Shown: piece by piece, positions 1 through 9,494 of the stretch
Position numbering within the stretch: the stretch's first letter is position 1
Layout of the letters: every line of letters begins with the position of its first letter
Assembly (NCBI GenBank): GCA_017307165.1
Contig: JAFKGK010000003.1
Coordinates: 248,001-312,000 of the forward strand
DNA from: Candidatus Melainabacteria bacterium
Lineage (GTDB): Bacteria; Cyanobacteriota; Vampirovibrionia; Obscuribacterales; Obscuribacteraceae
Reading direction: 5' to 3'
DNA: 64,000 bases
Position numbers and translations under genes: made by a program
Notes under the pieces: model-generated
The model's input: the letters and a program-made list of their open reading frames with translations, nothing else
Told to the model about the DNA's origin: nothing
The model's database searches: none

Positions 1-1
1 C

Positions 2-1648
2 AAGCATGCAGCTCTTGGTGCGCAAGCATACGTCAACGGCGAAGAAGGCAATGCCTATACCAATTATCTAGTAGGCCGCTACGGTCCTATGAGTTCGGAG
101 CAGCAAGCCTGGGCCGTCCACATGATGACTGACGACTCAAGCCCTGAGTCAGGCTTTAGCTGGAAGATGGGACCTGCGACTGACGGCCTCATCCAGAGCG
201 GTATCGGTATCAATTCTTGCAGTAGAGCCGTGGCCGCCAATACCAGCGTCATGAAGGCTCAGCCATGGCTCAAGGGTGCCAGCATACGTGGTGGTGTCGA
301 ATACATGCGCGCCAAGGGCGCTGACGTCATCCCCGAAGGTACGCCGGATGTGGTCAAAGATGCCTGGTACGGCAACAATGCTCAGGCTGTGCCTGCCCAG
401 GTCGCCAATACCTGGGGCGCCCTGACCCTCGCAATGGGAGAGCAGGTCTGCAGCGACTACAATACTGTAGATACCGTAGCCAATATGGTCGGAGCCAACG
501 GCCGCCCAGAAGATTATGTCGGAGCCTACAATTCGCTCAAGGCTGGCGGCGTAGCCATGGCTCGTGTGGAGCAGAGGTATTCGCAAGCTCGCTCCATGGG
601 TGGTGGCACCCAGACGATCAGCGCCTCTGGTGGTGGTTACTCAGGTGGAGGACAACCGGTCCAATCACAACCTACATCCGTGCAGACCAGCGTATCTGGA
701 TCGGTTGTCGGCGGTGGTGCTCCGGTCAATAGCCAGGCCGATGTCGATATGTTCCTCGATGGCCCGCAAGTATCATCTGCACCGATCAATCCCGGTATGA
801 TCCCGACTCCCAATGTCAATTTGCCAAATCCGCAAGGTGGTGCGACCATCGCCAATCTGCGCATGCAACAAGGCAATGCCACTGGTGGTGGAGCTCCTCA
901 ACACACTTCGGTACGTGTCCCTGGTGGCAATGTGGGCAGCTCGCAAGGTCAGGTCGTAATCGGTCAGGTATCTGGTTTTGGTGGCGGTGGTGGTGGCTCT
1001 ATGCCCGATCAGCATGCTATCGTCGATGTCGAGACCAGCGTCTCTGGTCAAGTCATTGATCACAATAGTCTCTCGGCAGCGGCCCTCCAGAGTGCAGTCG
1101 GACAATTTGGTGGATCTAGCAATATGGTTCAGCAGGTTGTAGCAGACCTGAGAGCTAATGGCATGGAATGGAAACAAATCTGCGATCCAGGTCGCTCGGA
1201 TAACGATCCAGGCAAGTATGCCTTCCTCGAGACCGCCATTCAGGCTTATTCGCAAAATCCGACATCCATGCCTGCAGTGGCCATGGCAGCCAATGCTGTT
1301 GGCGCTAGCAAGGTCGGCATGGCCGATGTGCAGATCGTGCAGAGCATGATGGACAGCGATCCTCGCTGGTCTCAGCAAAACATCGATTACTCATCAGTTT
1401 ATACTGCGCGTGCCATTGTCGAGGCTCACCAGCAAGATCCTCAAACTTATGGCGATCCAGTCCTCACCAAGGATTATGTCGACTCCGTTCGCCTCGATCC
1501 TCGTTTCATCCCTAGACCGATGCCCGTACGCAATCAGCAAGGCGCGATCGTTCGTCACGACCAATCGCCCGTCCCTCGCGATCGCTTGATGAAGAGAGTG
1601 CTGGAACAAGCACTGGGCCGCGACAAATTTGGTGGCAACCAGGCCTAG
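2..1648 (+). CDS. Gly/Gln-rich hypothetical protein, 5' end cut by window
   Basis: The frame is open from base 2, so the gene begins before the window; the first internal ATG (base 89) is probably not the start. About 548 residues are visible. I do not recognise a family. The N-terminal half is mixed alpha-type sequence with two Cys (GINSCSRAV and MGEQVCSDY). The middle has Gly-rich linkers, including a run of six Gly, between Ser/Gln/Val-rich stretches. The C-terminal 200 residues look folded and end in a basic helix. It lies 5' of, and on the same strand as, the type IV secretion genes, although a terminator follows it. A secreted or surface component of that module is an inference from position and composition only. 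Confidence 0.6.
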   Translation, partial: KHAALGAQAYVNGEEGNAYTNYLVGRYGPMSSEQQAWAVHMMTDDSSPESGFSWKMGPATDGLIQSGIGINSCSRAVAANTSVMKAQPWLKGASIRGGVEYMRAKGADVIPEGTPDVVKDAWYGNNAQAVPAQVANTWGALTLAMGEQVCSDYNTVDTVANMVGANGRPEDYVGAYNSLKAGGVAMARVEQRYSQARSMGGGTQTISASGGGYSGGGQPVQSQPTSVQTSVSGSVVGGGAPVNSQADVDMFLDGPQVSSAPINPGMIPTPNVNLPNPQGGATIANLRMQQGNATGGGAPQHTSVRVPGGNVGSSQGQVVIGQVSGFGGGGGGSMPDQHAIVDVETSVSGQVIDHNSLSAAALQSAVGQFGGSSNMVQQVVADLRANGMEWKQICDPGRSDNDPGKYAFLETAIQAYSQNPTSMPAVAMAANAVGASKVGMADVQIVQSMMDSDPRWSQQNIDYSSVYTARAIVEAHQQDPQTYGDPVLTKDYVDSVRLDPRFIPRPMPVRNQQGAIVRHDQSPVPRDRLMKRVLEQALGRDKFGGNQA

Positions 1649-1690
1649 CTTGTGGTTTTGATAAGGTTCAAAATCAAGATCAAAAAAACA

Positions 1691-1725
1691 TCAGGCGCTC
1701 CGATCGGGGCGCCTGATAATTTTTG
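1691..1725 (+). terminator. Rho-independent terminator, probably bidirectional
   Basis: Arms TCAGGCGC (1691-1698) and GCGCCTGA (1709-1716) pair perfectly over 8 bp, and the loop itself contains the palindrome CCGATCGG. An A-rich run precedes the stem (1681-1689) and a T-run follows (1720-1724). It sits 43 bases after the stop of the first gene and separates it from the downstream genes. Confidence 0.8.
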
Positions 1726-1774
1726 TGGGAAATACCGTAGTGCGGCCATTTGAGAATTTGTTTAAACTATTGCC

Positions 1775-2458
1775 ATGACTACAAACCTGAGTTTTTTCAA
1801 GCTGCGACAAATCTCGGTCAAATGTCCGAGCTGCGAGACGCCTTTTGCGACATTTGAGCTTGCGCGTACGCCTCAAGTGACCGCGCAGACCCCGATGGAG
1901 GCCGATCTGCACCGAGTCTTGCCTGATGCTCATCTCAGAGCGGCTCTCATAGCTATGTGTCCCAGCTGCATCTATACCTGGTGGCTGTCGTCTTTCCAGG
2001 AGTATCATCTTTTGCCCCAGGTGGTGGCTGATTCGCCTCCTGTCTCACCCTCCAAAAAATTTGCGCATGCCGTGCATTCGGGGCGTCAATTTGAGGTGCA
2101 TGCGGTCGATCAGGCCGTGCTTGCCCTCAATGGCTACTGGTGCAGCAGGGAGGAGGGGGTGGACGGAAAGAAATTTTTGCAATTGGCCAAGGTCCAGTTG
2201 ATACAAGCGCTGGCAGATAATGATTGGTCCGGCAACCGTTCTCGTTATGCTTATATATTGGGAGAAATCCACAGATTGCTGGGCGAATTTGGCGAAGCTC
2301 GATTTAGATATGAGCAGGTCGACAAGATGGCCGGGCTACCTCTCGAATTAGTAGATCGGATGACTATGTTTGCTGCAAACGGGAATAATAACCCTGTCAG
2401 GCTTCCACCACATATGGTAGAGGCCATCTTTCTCAACAAACGCTCGGCCACGGCTTGA
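1775..2458 (+). CDS. DUF2225-like protein with two CPxC motifs
   Basis: A 227-residue protein without signal peptide or membrane segment. Two zinc-ribbon-like pairs are visible: CPSC near residues 18-21 and CPSC near residues 62-65, the second followed by an aromatic YTWW. Paired Cys knuckles spaced like this, followed by a helical C-terminal half with a weak TPR-like pattern, resemble DUF2225. That family is found in cyanobacteria and Firmicutes and has no settled function. Metal binding is inferred from the Cys pairs. It precedes the PrgI/VirB3-like gene by 23 bases, so co-transcription with the secretion genes is likely, but the role may be unrelated. Confidence 0.6.
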   Translation: MTTNLSFFKLRQISVKCPSCETPFATFELARTPQVTAQTPMEADLHRVLPDAHLRAALIAMCPSCIYTWWLSSFQEYHLLPQVVADSPPVSPSKKFAHAVHSGRQFEVHAVDQAVLALNGYWCSREEGVDGKKFLQLAKVQLIQALADNDWSGNRSRYAYILGEIHRLLGEFGEARFRYEQVDKMAGLPLELVDRMTMFAANGNNNPVRLPPHMVEAIFLNKRSATA

Positions 2459-2481
2459 GCGTTTCCGGGCATAATTAAATC

Positions 2482-2820
2482 ATGGAAGACGTCACACCAC
2501 TAAACCTAGAAGACGCGCCAAAGCTGTTTGGCCTTAGATACGATCAATTGATCTGGTGTCTGGGATCTTTTCTCGTGTCTACGCAGATCTATTCTTTCTT
2601 TTCGCCCTTTTATGTTGCCGGGCAGGATCTGAGGCTCTATATCTGCATTTTGATCGGCCTGGTCGGTCCTGTCTATTGCGTTGTGACTATCCAGGGCGCG
2701 GCTGGCAATTGGGGGGCCATGCTCAATCACTTTACTGGGGCCAGCGTTTTTATCCCTGGCCCCGATCCCAATCCGGTGCGTTTTCTCATCGACGAAGACC
2801 TCCCCCAGTTTTTGGAGTAG
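2482..2820 (+). CDS. PrgI/VirB3-like T4SS inner-membrane protein
   Basis: A 112-residue protein with two hydrophobic helices, around residues 24-42 and 50-70, then a soluble tail. Size, two-helix topology and position immediately upstream of a VirB4 ATPase match the PrgI/TrbD/VirB3 class, which anchors VirB4 at the cytoplasmic membrane in type IV secretion and conjugation. The sequence itself is too divergent to name by motif, so the call leans on synteny. Only five bases separate its stop from the VirB4 start at 2826, so the two are almost certainly translated from one message. Confidence 0.6.
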   Translation: MEDVTPLNLEDAPKLFGLRYDQLIWCLGSFLVSTQIYSFFSPFYVAGQDLRLYICILIGLVGPVYCVVTIQGAAGNWGAMLNHFTGASVFIPGPDPNPVRFLIDEDLPQFLE

Positions 2821-2825
2821 AGTCC

Positions 2826-5651
2826 ATGGTTACCTCAGTCAATAGATCCTACTCAAAAGAAAACAGCCTCTTTGGCTTTTTCAAAAAGAAAGAAATGTCC
2901 AGTGCTGCTCAGGGAGCTTTGGGCAAGCTGCCTTCCGAGCCAGTACCAAGGCCGCACAATTCGGCTGCAGGTCTGGTGCCTCTCTGGGATCTCTTTCACG
3001 ACGATGCATCGGGATTGGGCATACTCGTGCTCAAGGACGGCTCTTACCGTTGTTGCTTCGAGATAGACGGCGTGCACGTCTCGGGCTTCGATGAGGTCCG
3101 ACTCGTCTCTTTGATGAACCACTTCACCGGCTTCCTCAACGGTATCGATACCTCGGTGCAGATGACTGTCATCTGCAACAATGTGTCCAAGCGCGAATAC
3201 TTTCAAAAGCATCCTGTCGAAGTAGCCGAGGATGATTTTTTGCGCTATGTGGCTTCTGTTGTAGAAAACGACCAGGCTTCGCTCTTGAGCAAAAATTTTA
3301 TACCAGAGCTGCATTTCTTCGTCACTTTCACCTATAGACCACCCAAAGAAAAGCCCGTCAAAAAGCAGGGGATGATCGACTCGGTCGTCAGCCGTGTCAT
3401 GGACTCGCTCACCAATCAAGCTGCAAGACAATCGGTCGGCGGACATTTTAAAAATGTCACTACGTTGGTGCAAAGAGCCAACGGCTATGTTGGACAACTT
3501 GGCGCATGCGGCATGAATGGCCGCCCTGTGTCGGCAGTAGAATACTTTCAAATGCTCTACAAAGAGCTAAACCCCGGCCAAGTGGCTAGTGGTGACGGCA
3601 CCACAGTGCCTGTGCCGACTCGTCCGCAGACGGCTGCGGTGCCACCGGCGGTGCGGCGTGTTTTTCCTGATCTAGAGCCTGCCACCATCCGTCAGCAGCT
3701 GACTGAGTCTTGTTACGATTTTAGTTCGCCTGACTTCGTCAAGATCACTGATAAGACCGAGTATTTGCCCCCTAATGACTACAATGCCGATCCTGCTCAT
3801 CCAGAGGTGGCGGGGCGTTATATCCGGACTTTGTATATGAATAGATTGCCGGAGCGTACGGGGCCACTCTGGTTGCAACCTTTGCTGAGACTCAATTGTG
3901 AGTGGCGGATGAATATCTATGCTCACAAATTGGACAAAGAGCTATTTAGAAAAAAACTGCAGCGCAAGCAAGCTCAAGCCACTGCTAACACTTATCAGGG
4001 TGTGATGGGACAGAGATCGGCTCCAAACCAAGAAGAAGCCGAGAAAGCCCAAGAAGCAGCATCCATCGGCTCGGAGTTGTATACCACCAATATGGAGGTG
4101 TTCAATTACGCCATCTACTTTACTCTTTTGGCCAACTCTTTAGAGGAGCTCAATCGCTCCACCGAGTTTGTCAGGACAGCTTCGGCGCAATGTCGTGGTG
4201 CTAGATTTGTCGTCGGATATCACGAGCAGAGGTCGCTCTTTATTGGTGGTCTGCCAGGTCTGGGCATCGATGTGGTTCGTCGCGGCAAAGCCGTCAGGAC
4301 GCCCACGGTCCGCAACTCATTTCCTTTCGTGCATGCCAAATTGGGCTCCGAAAAAGGCGACTGGCTGGGTTTTTCCAAGGAGACGCTCGAGCCTGTTTTT
4401 CTCAATCCATACGACGAAAAACTACCTAACGCTGTCTGCATCGTTTTTGGTCAGCCAGGTGAAGGTAAATCAATGGTGGCTCAGCAGATCATCCAGATGA
4501 AGACCCTGGCTGGCGCCAAGACCATCATCATAGATAGATCAGGCTCATACAAGATGCTCACCGAAGTCTACGACGACACGGCCTATATCAAGCTAGGTCC
4601 AGATGGTCAGGTTTGCATCAATCTCTACGATCTGCCTTATCAGACCGCTGACGGCAAGCCTATCGATCCTGCCAATCCACCAGAGTCCCATATCATCAAG
4701 ATCCTCAACTTTCACTCGGTCATGCTGGGAGAGCGCGGCGAACAGGCTCTCACAAAAGACGAAAAGCCAATCCTCATGCACGGCATCCAGGCCATCTACA
4801 AGATGGCGGCCGCCGAGGGACGCATCCCGGTGGAGTCGGATCTGGTGGCATGGCTAGTCGAAGAGGCCAAGACCCAGGGCCGTAACAAACGCGGCGAGAC
4901 TTGCGAAGATCTCGCCAACAGGTTGTCCCTCTATTGCAAGGGCGCTATTTTTGGCAAGCTCTTTGATGGTCCTACGTCTATTCCCATGGACACGCAGCTG
5001 ATGGTATTTGATACGTCCGATCTTGCGCACGACAAGACTCTCGAAGCCGTAGTCACACTGTTTGTCTCTGACTATGTCTTGCGCAGAGCTGCTCAGCATA
5101 AGGCCGAGCAGGTGGCTCAAGGTAAGCCTTCGCGCTTTGTCTTTTGCATAGACGAGTTGTGGAGACTCTTGCGATACGAAGGCGGCAAGACCCTCGTCGA
5201 AGATGCTTCCAGGACCAGCCGACACTTAGGACTCCTTTTTATCGGTATCTCCCAGGAGCTTGGTGACTTGCTGCGGGATGATCGTGCTCGCAACCTTGCC
5301 ACCAACAGCTCGATCAAGATCATTCTCGGCAATGACCCATCCAATTTTGACCTGATCCGTGATGCTTGCGGTCTCACGCCACAGGAGATGGGCGCGATCG
5401 GGCATCTCACTCGTAAAAACAGAGAGTATTCAGATGCCTTCCTTGTTTATCACAAGATGAGTAGAGGCGTGGTCAAGCTCGTGGTGCCTCGGTTTATGTA
5501 TTGGGTTGCCACCACCGAGCCCAATACCGACCAGCCCATGCGGGCGCGCATGTCCGAGCTGTGTGGCGGCGATTATCGATGGGCCTGCCATCTGCTTGGC
5601 CAGGGTTACACTCCCGACACTTTCACCCCTGATCTATTGCAGGCTGGCTAG
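2826..5651 (+). CDS. virB4: VirB4/TraC-family type IV secretion ATPase
   Basis: A 941-residue cytoplasmic ATPase that powers substrate transfer or pilus assembly in type IV secretion. Walker A GQPGEGKS lies at residues 542-549. Walker B FVFCIDELW lies near 772-780, with acidic D776 and E777. A SRHLGLLFIGISQ segment after Walker B fits the VirB4/HerA motor fold. The N-terminal 500 residues correspond to the CagE/TrbE/VirB4 N-terminal domain. I chose ATG 2826 because the frame upstream runs through the preceding membrane-protein gene and gives an unrelated, Cys-rich extension. It lies between PrgI-like and VirB8-like genes, as in minimal conjugation modules. Confidence 0.9.
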   Translation: MVTSVNRSYSKENSLFGFFKKKEMSSAAQGALGKLPSEPVPRPHNSAAGLVPLWDLFHDDASGLGILVLKDGSYRCCFEIDGVHVSGFDEVRLVSLMNHFTGFLNGIDTSVQMTVICNNVSKREYFQKHPVEVAEDDFLRYVASVVENDQASLLSKNFIPELHFFVTFTYRPPKEKPVKKQGMIDSVVSRVMDSLTNQAARQSVGGHFKNVTTLVQRANGYVGQLGACGMNGRPVSAVEYFQMLYKELNPGQVASGDGTTVPVPTRPQTAAVPPAVRRVFPDLEPATIRQQLTESCYDFSSPDFVKITDKTEYLPPNDYNADPAHPEVAGRYIRTLYMNRLPERTGPLWLQPLLRLNCEWRMNIYAHKLDKELFRKKLQRKQAQATANTYQGVMGQRSAPNQEEAEKAQEAASIGSELYTTNMEVFNYAIYFTLLANSLEELNRSTEFVRTASAQCRGARFVVGYHEQRSLFIGGLPGLGIDVVRRGKAVRTPTVRNSFPFVHAKLGSEKGDWLGFSKETLEPVFLNPYDEKLPNAVCIVFGQPGEGKSMVAQQIIQMKTLAGAKTIIIDRSGSYKMLTEVYDDTAYIKLGPDGQVCINLYDLPYQTADGKPIDPANPPESHIIKILNFHSVMLGERGEQALTKDEKPILMHGIQAIYKMAAAEGRIPVESDLVAWLVEEAKTQGRNKRGETCEDLANRLSLYCKGAIFGKLFDGPTSIPMDTQLMVFDTSDLAHDKTLEAVVTLFVSDYVLRRAAQHKAEQVAQGKPSRFVFCIDELWRLLRYEGGKTLVEDASRTSRHLGLLFIGISQELGDLLRDDRARNLATNSSIKIILGNDPSNFDLIRDACGLTPQEMGAIGHLTRKNREYSDAFLVYHKMSRGVVKLVVPRFMYWVATTEPNTDQPMRARMSELCGGDYRWACHLLGQGYTPDTFTPDLLQAG

Positions 5652-5671
5652 ATTTAGATTGGATCCCAAGC

Positions 5672-6286
5672 ATGTTTGATTATCAAGCCGGAGAAAAACA
5701 AAAATTGACTCTGATCATGACCGGTGTGACCGGGCTGATCATGGGCATCACTATAATGGCTTTCTTGAGTCCAGAGACCGGCTCCGGTCCTAAAAAGACC
5801 CGTGAGAGGCCCAAATGGGCCAATAATCCCGATGTCACAGGCAAGCCCAATCTGCCTGCTGATTACAATGGTGGCCAGGGTCAGGCCAAGCCCGAAAACA
5901 TGGTGCAGGCGACAGAGGCTCAAGACATGCTCAGGCAGTGGCTTGGCTATGCCTTTGACTTCAATTCTCAGACCTGCGGCAAGTCGCAGGAGAGGGCCAT
6001 GCAATTTATGACTCCCGAGTGCGCTTCGTCTTATCGCAGCAATGTCTGGACGACTGAACTCGCGACGCAGATCGAGCAGGCCAACCTCAAAAACGAGTTT
6101 ATCTTGAGCAAGATGTCGGCCGGGCAAAACAATCCGGATGGTTCCATCGTGATCTTTATGGAGGGGGAGCAGACATTTTTTCCCCCATCTGCGCCGCCCG
6201 AAAAAAAACACATCAGCATGGAGTACATAGTCAAAAAGACTCCAGAAGGTTTGCAGATTGCTGGTTTTCATGACGGAGCAGGTTAA
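5672..6286 (+). CDS. VirB8-like bitopic membrane protein
   Basis: A 204-residue protein: short cytoplasmic N-terminus, one membrane helix (about residues 13-33), a Pro/Gly-rich linker (about 38-75), then a soluble domain of about 125 residues. Topology and size match the VirB8/TraM class of conjugation proteins, whose extracytoplasmic domain has an NTF2-like fold and nucleates the secretion channel. No VirB8 motif is clear enough to be decisive, so this is inferred from architecture plus its place 20 bases after virB4. Two Cys in the soluble domain (QTCGKS and TPECAS) could form a disulfide. Confidence 0.5.
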   Translation: MFDYQAGEKQKLTLIMTGVTGLIMGITIMAFLSPETGSGPKKTRERPKWANNPDVTGKPNLPADYNGGQGQAKPENMVQATEAQDMLRQWLGYAFDFNSQTCGKSQERAMQFMTPECASSYRSNVWTTELATQIEQANLKNEFILSKMSAGQNNPDGSIVIFMEGEQTFFPPSAPPEKKHISMEYIVKKTPEGLQIAGFHDGAG

Positions 6287-6458
6287 GTGACCGGATTTAT
6301 CGCCAAAACTGCGTATTATTCCCATAAATGGCGCATATAGAGCTAGTTTTGTATTGCATCAACTTGCTATAGATCTTTAAATGTTTAAAGATAAAACTAA
6401 ATAGGTATTGGCTCGATTTCTCGATTTCTAGATATTTGAATTAAGCAGGTAAAAAGCT
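6287..6458 (+). promoter_or_regulatory. AT-rich promoter/operator region of the coupling-protein gene
   Basis: This 172-base gap is much richer in A+T than the flanking genes. It holds a perfect 9-bp inverted repeat with a 2-base spacer, ATCTTTAAA (6373-6381) and TTTAAAGAT (6384-6392). A direct repeat TCGATTTC/TCGATTTC follows near 6413-6428. The dyad has no GC stem and no T-run, so an operator is likelier than a terminator. A ribosome site (AGCAGGT) precedes ATG 6459. Separate control of the coupling protein is inferred. Confidence 0.5.
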
Positions 6459-9425
6459 ATGGAATGGCGTCCGCAGATAAACGAAAGAGGAGTCCTCACC
6501 GGTTACCGCAATACGGTAACCAATGAAGTCGTGTCTCCTCAAGACTTCGAGCGCCATATGTCGATGCAGGGCTCTCTTTCGGTCGGCTCGCAAATGCCTG
6601 GCTCGGCTTATGGCCAGGGGCAGCAGAGCTACGGCACACCGATCGTCCCTCCCGGCGGACAAATGTATCAGCAGCCTCAGACTCAGTATGCTGCTCCTCC
6701 CATGGGCGGAGCCATGCCTGTGGCTCCAGCGCCTGGCGCGTTTGGAACGCAAGCGCCCAATATACTCGTCAAGGATGGAGCAGAGCCCTTAGCACCGCCT
6801 ACTTTTGCAGGTAGTCCCGGAGTGGCGGCAATACCTCTAGGTGGTGGCAACGGCACCCTTGCACCCACGCGTGGTCAGGAAATTCAGGCTAAGACTCTCC
6901 GCTTGGAGGGCAATCCACGTGCTCACGTCGCGCCCCCTGTTACTGGCAAAAAGGGCAAGGGCTTTCTTGATGCCACCTCTGTGGCTATTCTCCTGCCGAC
7001 TCTCATACTGCTTGCTCTGGTTATTGCTGCGGCGCACAAAAAGCGCCTTTTCCCCTGGCAGACTATTCGGACTTTCAATCCTCCATCCGGCATGATGACT
7101 CCCCGCGACTACGAGCGGTCCTTTGTCTGCCCGCCCAATGGTCGTCGCCACGGCCGGATAGGCAAAAAAAATCCCAATGCTACCTGGACCGAGGCCGATG
7201 GAGTCGTCTTGCCTTTTGGCTTTCTTGCGCGTACGCACCTGCCGGTCACTATCCCGATGGGCAGGCTGCCCAACAAAAACATGTTTATCGTAGCCCCGTC
7301 CGGTTCAGGTAAGACCACCCTGATGCGGGCCGTGATCAAAGCCCTATTGGCCAAACCCTGCGTCATCATCGCTCTGGAGGCCAAGGCCAATGATCCCAAT
7401 CTAGACGAAAGACGCGAAGGCTTTAAGTACACAGTCTTGCCCGAGGCTCAGCAAGCCGGTTTTCGGACTCTGTATTTTAATCCGCTCGATTCTGAGTCGA
7501 TCTGCTGGAATCCCCTTGATCTCGATGCCACTACTTTTGCTTCTTCCATCGTGCAAGATATCAACTCGCTGCCGCCTGAAGAGCAACACTGGGCCGAGCG
7601 TGACTTTGGCTACATCGAGGGCCTGGTGCAATTGCTCAAGTGGGGAGCAGTACAGGTCAATGGCGAAGACGAGAACGGTCAGGCCGCTGATTTTGAGCCG
7701 CTAACCTGCAATCCCTACGGCTTGATGAAGCTCGTCAACAACCGTCGCAATATCGTCGAGTCGATGCGTCGTCTCAAATCCGACCCCAATATCAATGCTG
7801 GTGAGCTCAGTGAGCTGACCCAGCGTCTCTCGTCCATCATCCGGACTGATTCCGATTGGGACAAAAACATCCAGGGCGTGCGTGGTCGTTTGAGGATGTT
7901 CAAAAATAAGGGCATCCTGCGAGTCACCGAAGCCAGCAATGTCGATCTAAAAGGTTGCATGCGCGAGCCCACAGTGCTCATCTTTGGCGCTCCTGCCTCT
8001 TTGGGCCCCGACGCAGAGTCTCTGGCCGCTTGCTTTGTCTACCAATTGCAACAGGCCCTGCACACCAGATACGGTACCAAAAACGTCTTGCCTCTCTTTG
8101 CGTTCTTTGATGAGTATCAGACCCTCAATATCGATCTGGCCGGTAGGCTATCTGCCATCGTTCGTGGTGCTAATGGCGGGCTCACCGTCATCTTGCAAAA
8201 CGTATCCCAAATTACCTCTGGAGGGTCGGAAAAGGGCGTCAGTTCCGAGCTCAAAACGATCTTTTCCAACAGTGCCATTCGTGTCTGTCTGCACAACGCG
8301 GATGAAACTACAGCAAAGTTCTTTTCCGAAGAAATCGGCAAGCACGCTGTCGTCGTTCCTGGTGTAGCCGATCACTTTCAGGCTAATGGCTTCGGCATCT
8401 TTCCGACAAGCTGGAACCGTATCCACAGCCAACAGGTAGTAGCCCGGGTCGACTCTGATTCGATCAAGCGTATGGAAAAGCACCATGCTCTAGTCTATTT
8501 GTCACCTGCCGGCGATCCTGAGTTTGGCGAGACGAAACCCTTTATGGTAGATCTGCGTGGTATCGAAGATATTGCCAGACTCCACCTCTTGCACAACGTC
8601 ACGGCCCGCAAGCAACGCATGGCCGAGAGCGAGTTTGGCAATGGCCTGGGCGAAGACGGCATGGATACCGGAACATTTGAAAGCCCTGCGCCCATGCGAA
8701 CTCCAGGTGCGCCTGCCTTTGCTCGCAATATCGGACATGCCTTTGAGGCCATGGACGAGATGCAGGTGAGGGGAGCAGTAGTGGACAATGGCCATATGCC
8801 GCAAGATGATTTTGATCTTGACCAGGCCTATGCCGCTCCAGCCCAGCCGCCCAGCCCATACGAAATCTCGCAGACCGGGGCTTATGCCCAGATGCAGGAG
8901 CCAGTCCAGACTCAGCATGCCCAAACATCGACTGGCGCTAATAATGGTGGCAGTCCCCGGCTTTGCCAGCACTGCGCCAAGCCCGCCGGCAAAGGCAAGT
9001 TTTGCATCGAGTGTGGCGAGTTTATTGGTTTGCCTCAGGCCCAGGCTCAGGTGCAGGCACAGGTGTCTGCCGCTGTAGCCCCGGCTCATGTCGATATGAC
9101 TGCAAATGCGCCAGCCAATCTAGACTCCTTTGGTAACCCGGTTTACGGCGAAAAGTCCGAAGGTAATCTTTCTGCCTTGCCCTCCTCAAATGGCAATGCT
9201 GGCTCTGGCAATTCGCCTAGATATGGCGGTTTGAGACCAACCAGCCGAGATGCCATGCCTTCCAAAAAAGGCCTCTTCGATAATGCTCAGGCAGGCGGGG
9301 AGACAGACGTCAATTCTGGCCATAATGATGGCAATTTCAACCAAAATCGTCGCCCGGTCACTAGCCTCAATCCAGATAACGGCCGAATGGGCATTGACAA
9401 GAAGCGTCCAGGGCTCGAATTTTGA
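6459..9425 (+). CDS. VirD4/TraG-type type IV coupling protein with zinc-ribbon tail
   Basis: A 988-residue coupling ATPase that would hand DNA or protein substrates to the secretion channel. Order: Gln/Pro/Gly-rich N-terminus (1-165), one membrane helix (about 169-193), then a TraG/VirD4 motor. Walker A is APSGSGKTT with K285. Walker B is FAFFDEYQ with D551 and E552, followed by an ILQNVSQI segment typical of the family. A low-complexity tail from about 740 contains a zinc ribbon (C836-x2-C839-x9-C849-x2-C852) and an AQ/VQ repeat. A single N-terminal helix and a tail of about 250 residues are unusual for VirD4. The tail may be a substrate-recognition region. No relaxase is adjacent. Confidence 0.87.
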   Translation: MEWRPQINERGVLTGYRNTVTNEVVSPQDFERHMSMQGSLSVGSQMPGSAYGQGQQSYGTPIVPPGGQMYQQPQTQYAAPPMGGAMPVAPAPGAFGTQAPNILVKDGAEPLAPPTFAGSPGVAAIPLGGGNGTLAPTRGQEIQAKTLRLEGNPRAHVAPPVTGKKGKGFLDATSVAILLPTLILLALVIAAAHKKRLFPWQTIRTFNPPSGMMTPRDYERSFVCPPNGRRHGRIGKKNPNATWTEADGVVLPFGFLARTHLPVTIPMGRLPNKNMFIVAPSGSGKTTLMRAVIKALLAKPCVIIALEAKANDPNLDERREGFKYTVLPEAQQAGFRTLYFNPLDSESICWNPLDLDATTFASSIVQDINSLPPEEQHWAERDFGYIEGLVQLLKWGAVQVNGEDENGQAADFEPLTCNPYGLMKLVNNRRNIVESMRRLKSDPNINAGELSELTQRLSSIIRTDSDWDKNIQGVRGRLRMFKNKGILRVTEASNVDLKGCMREPTVLIFGAPASLGPDAESLAACFVYQLQQALHTRYGTKNVLPLFAFFDEYQTLNIDLAGRLSAIVRGANGGLTVILQNVSQITSGGSEKGVSSELKTIFSNSAIRVCLHNADETTAKFFSEEIGKHAVVVPGVADHFQANGFGIFPTSWNRIHSQQVVARVDSDSIKRMEKHHALVYLSPAGDPEFGETKPFMVDLRGIEDIARLHLLHNVTARKQRMAESEFGNGLGEDGMDTGTFESPAPMRTPGAPAFARNIGHAFEAMDEMQVRGAVVDNGHMPQDDFDLDQAYAAPAQPPSPYEISQTGAYAQMQEPVQTQHAQTSTGANNGGSPRLCQHCAKPAGKGKFCIECGEFIGLPQAQAQVQAQVSAAVAPAHVDMTANAPANLDSFGNPVYGEKSEGNLSALPSSNGNAGSGNSPRYGGLRPTSRDAMPSKKGLFDNAQAGGETDVNSGHNDGNFNQNRRPVTSLNPDNGRMGIDKKRPGLEF

Positions 9426-9494
9426 TCGTCAATTGCAATAAAATAGGCTCAGGCGTCTAATCATCAGTTTAGATTTTGGAAGGGAACCGAGTCT

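Noticed and set aside
773..1378. A 201-codon minus-strand frame inside the first gene
   Set aside because: It is antisense to a clearly coding Gly/Gln-rich frame, has a His/Arg-rich composition typical of a shadow frame, and lacks any domain.
2556..2825. An in-frame upstream extension of the VirB4 gene, adding about 90 residues
   Set aside because: It overlaps the PrgI/VirB3-like gene in another frame and is Cys/Arg-rich without family features; ATG 2826 gives the usual VirB4 start.
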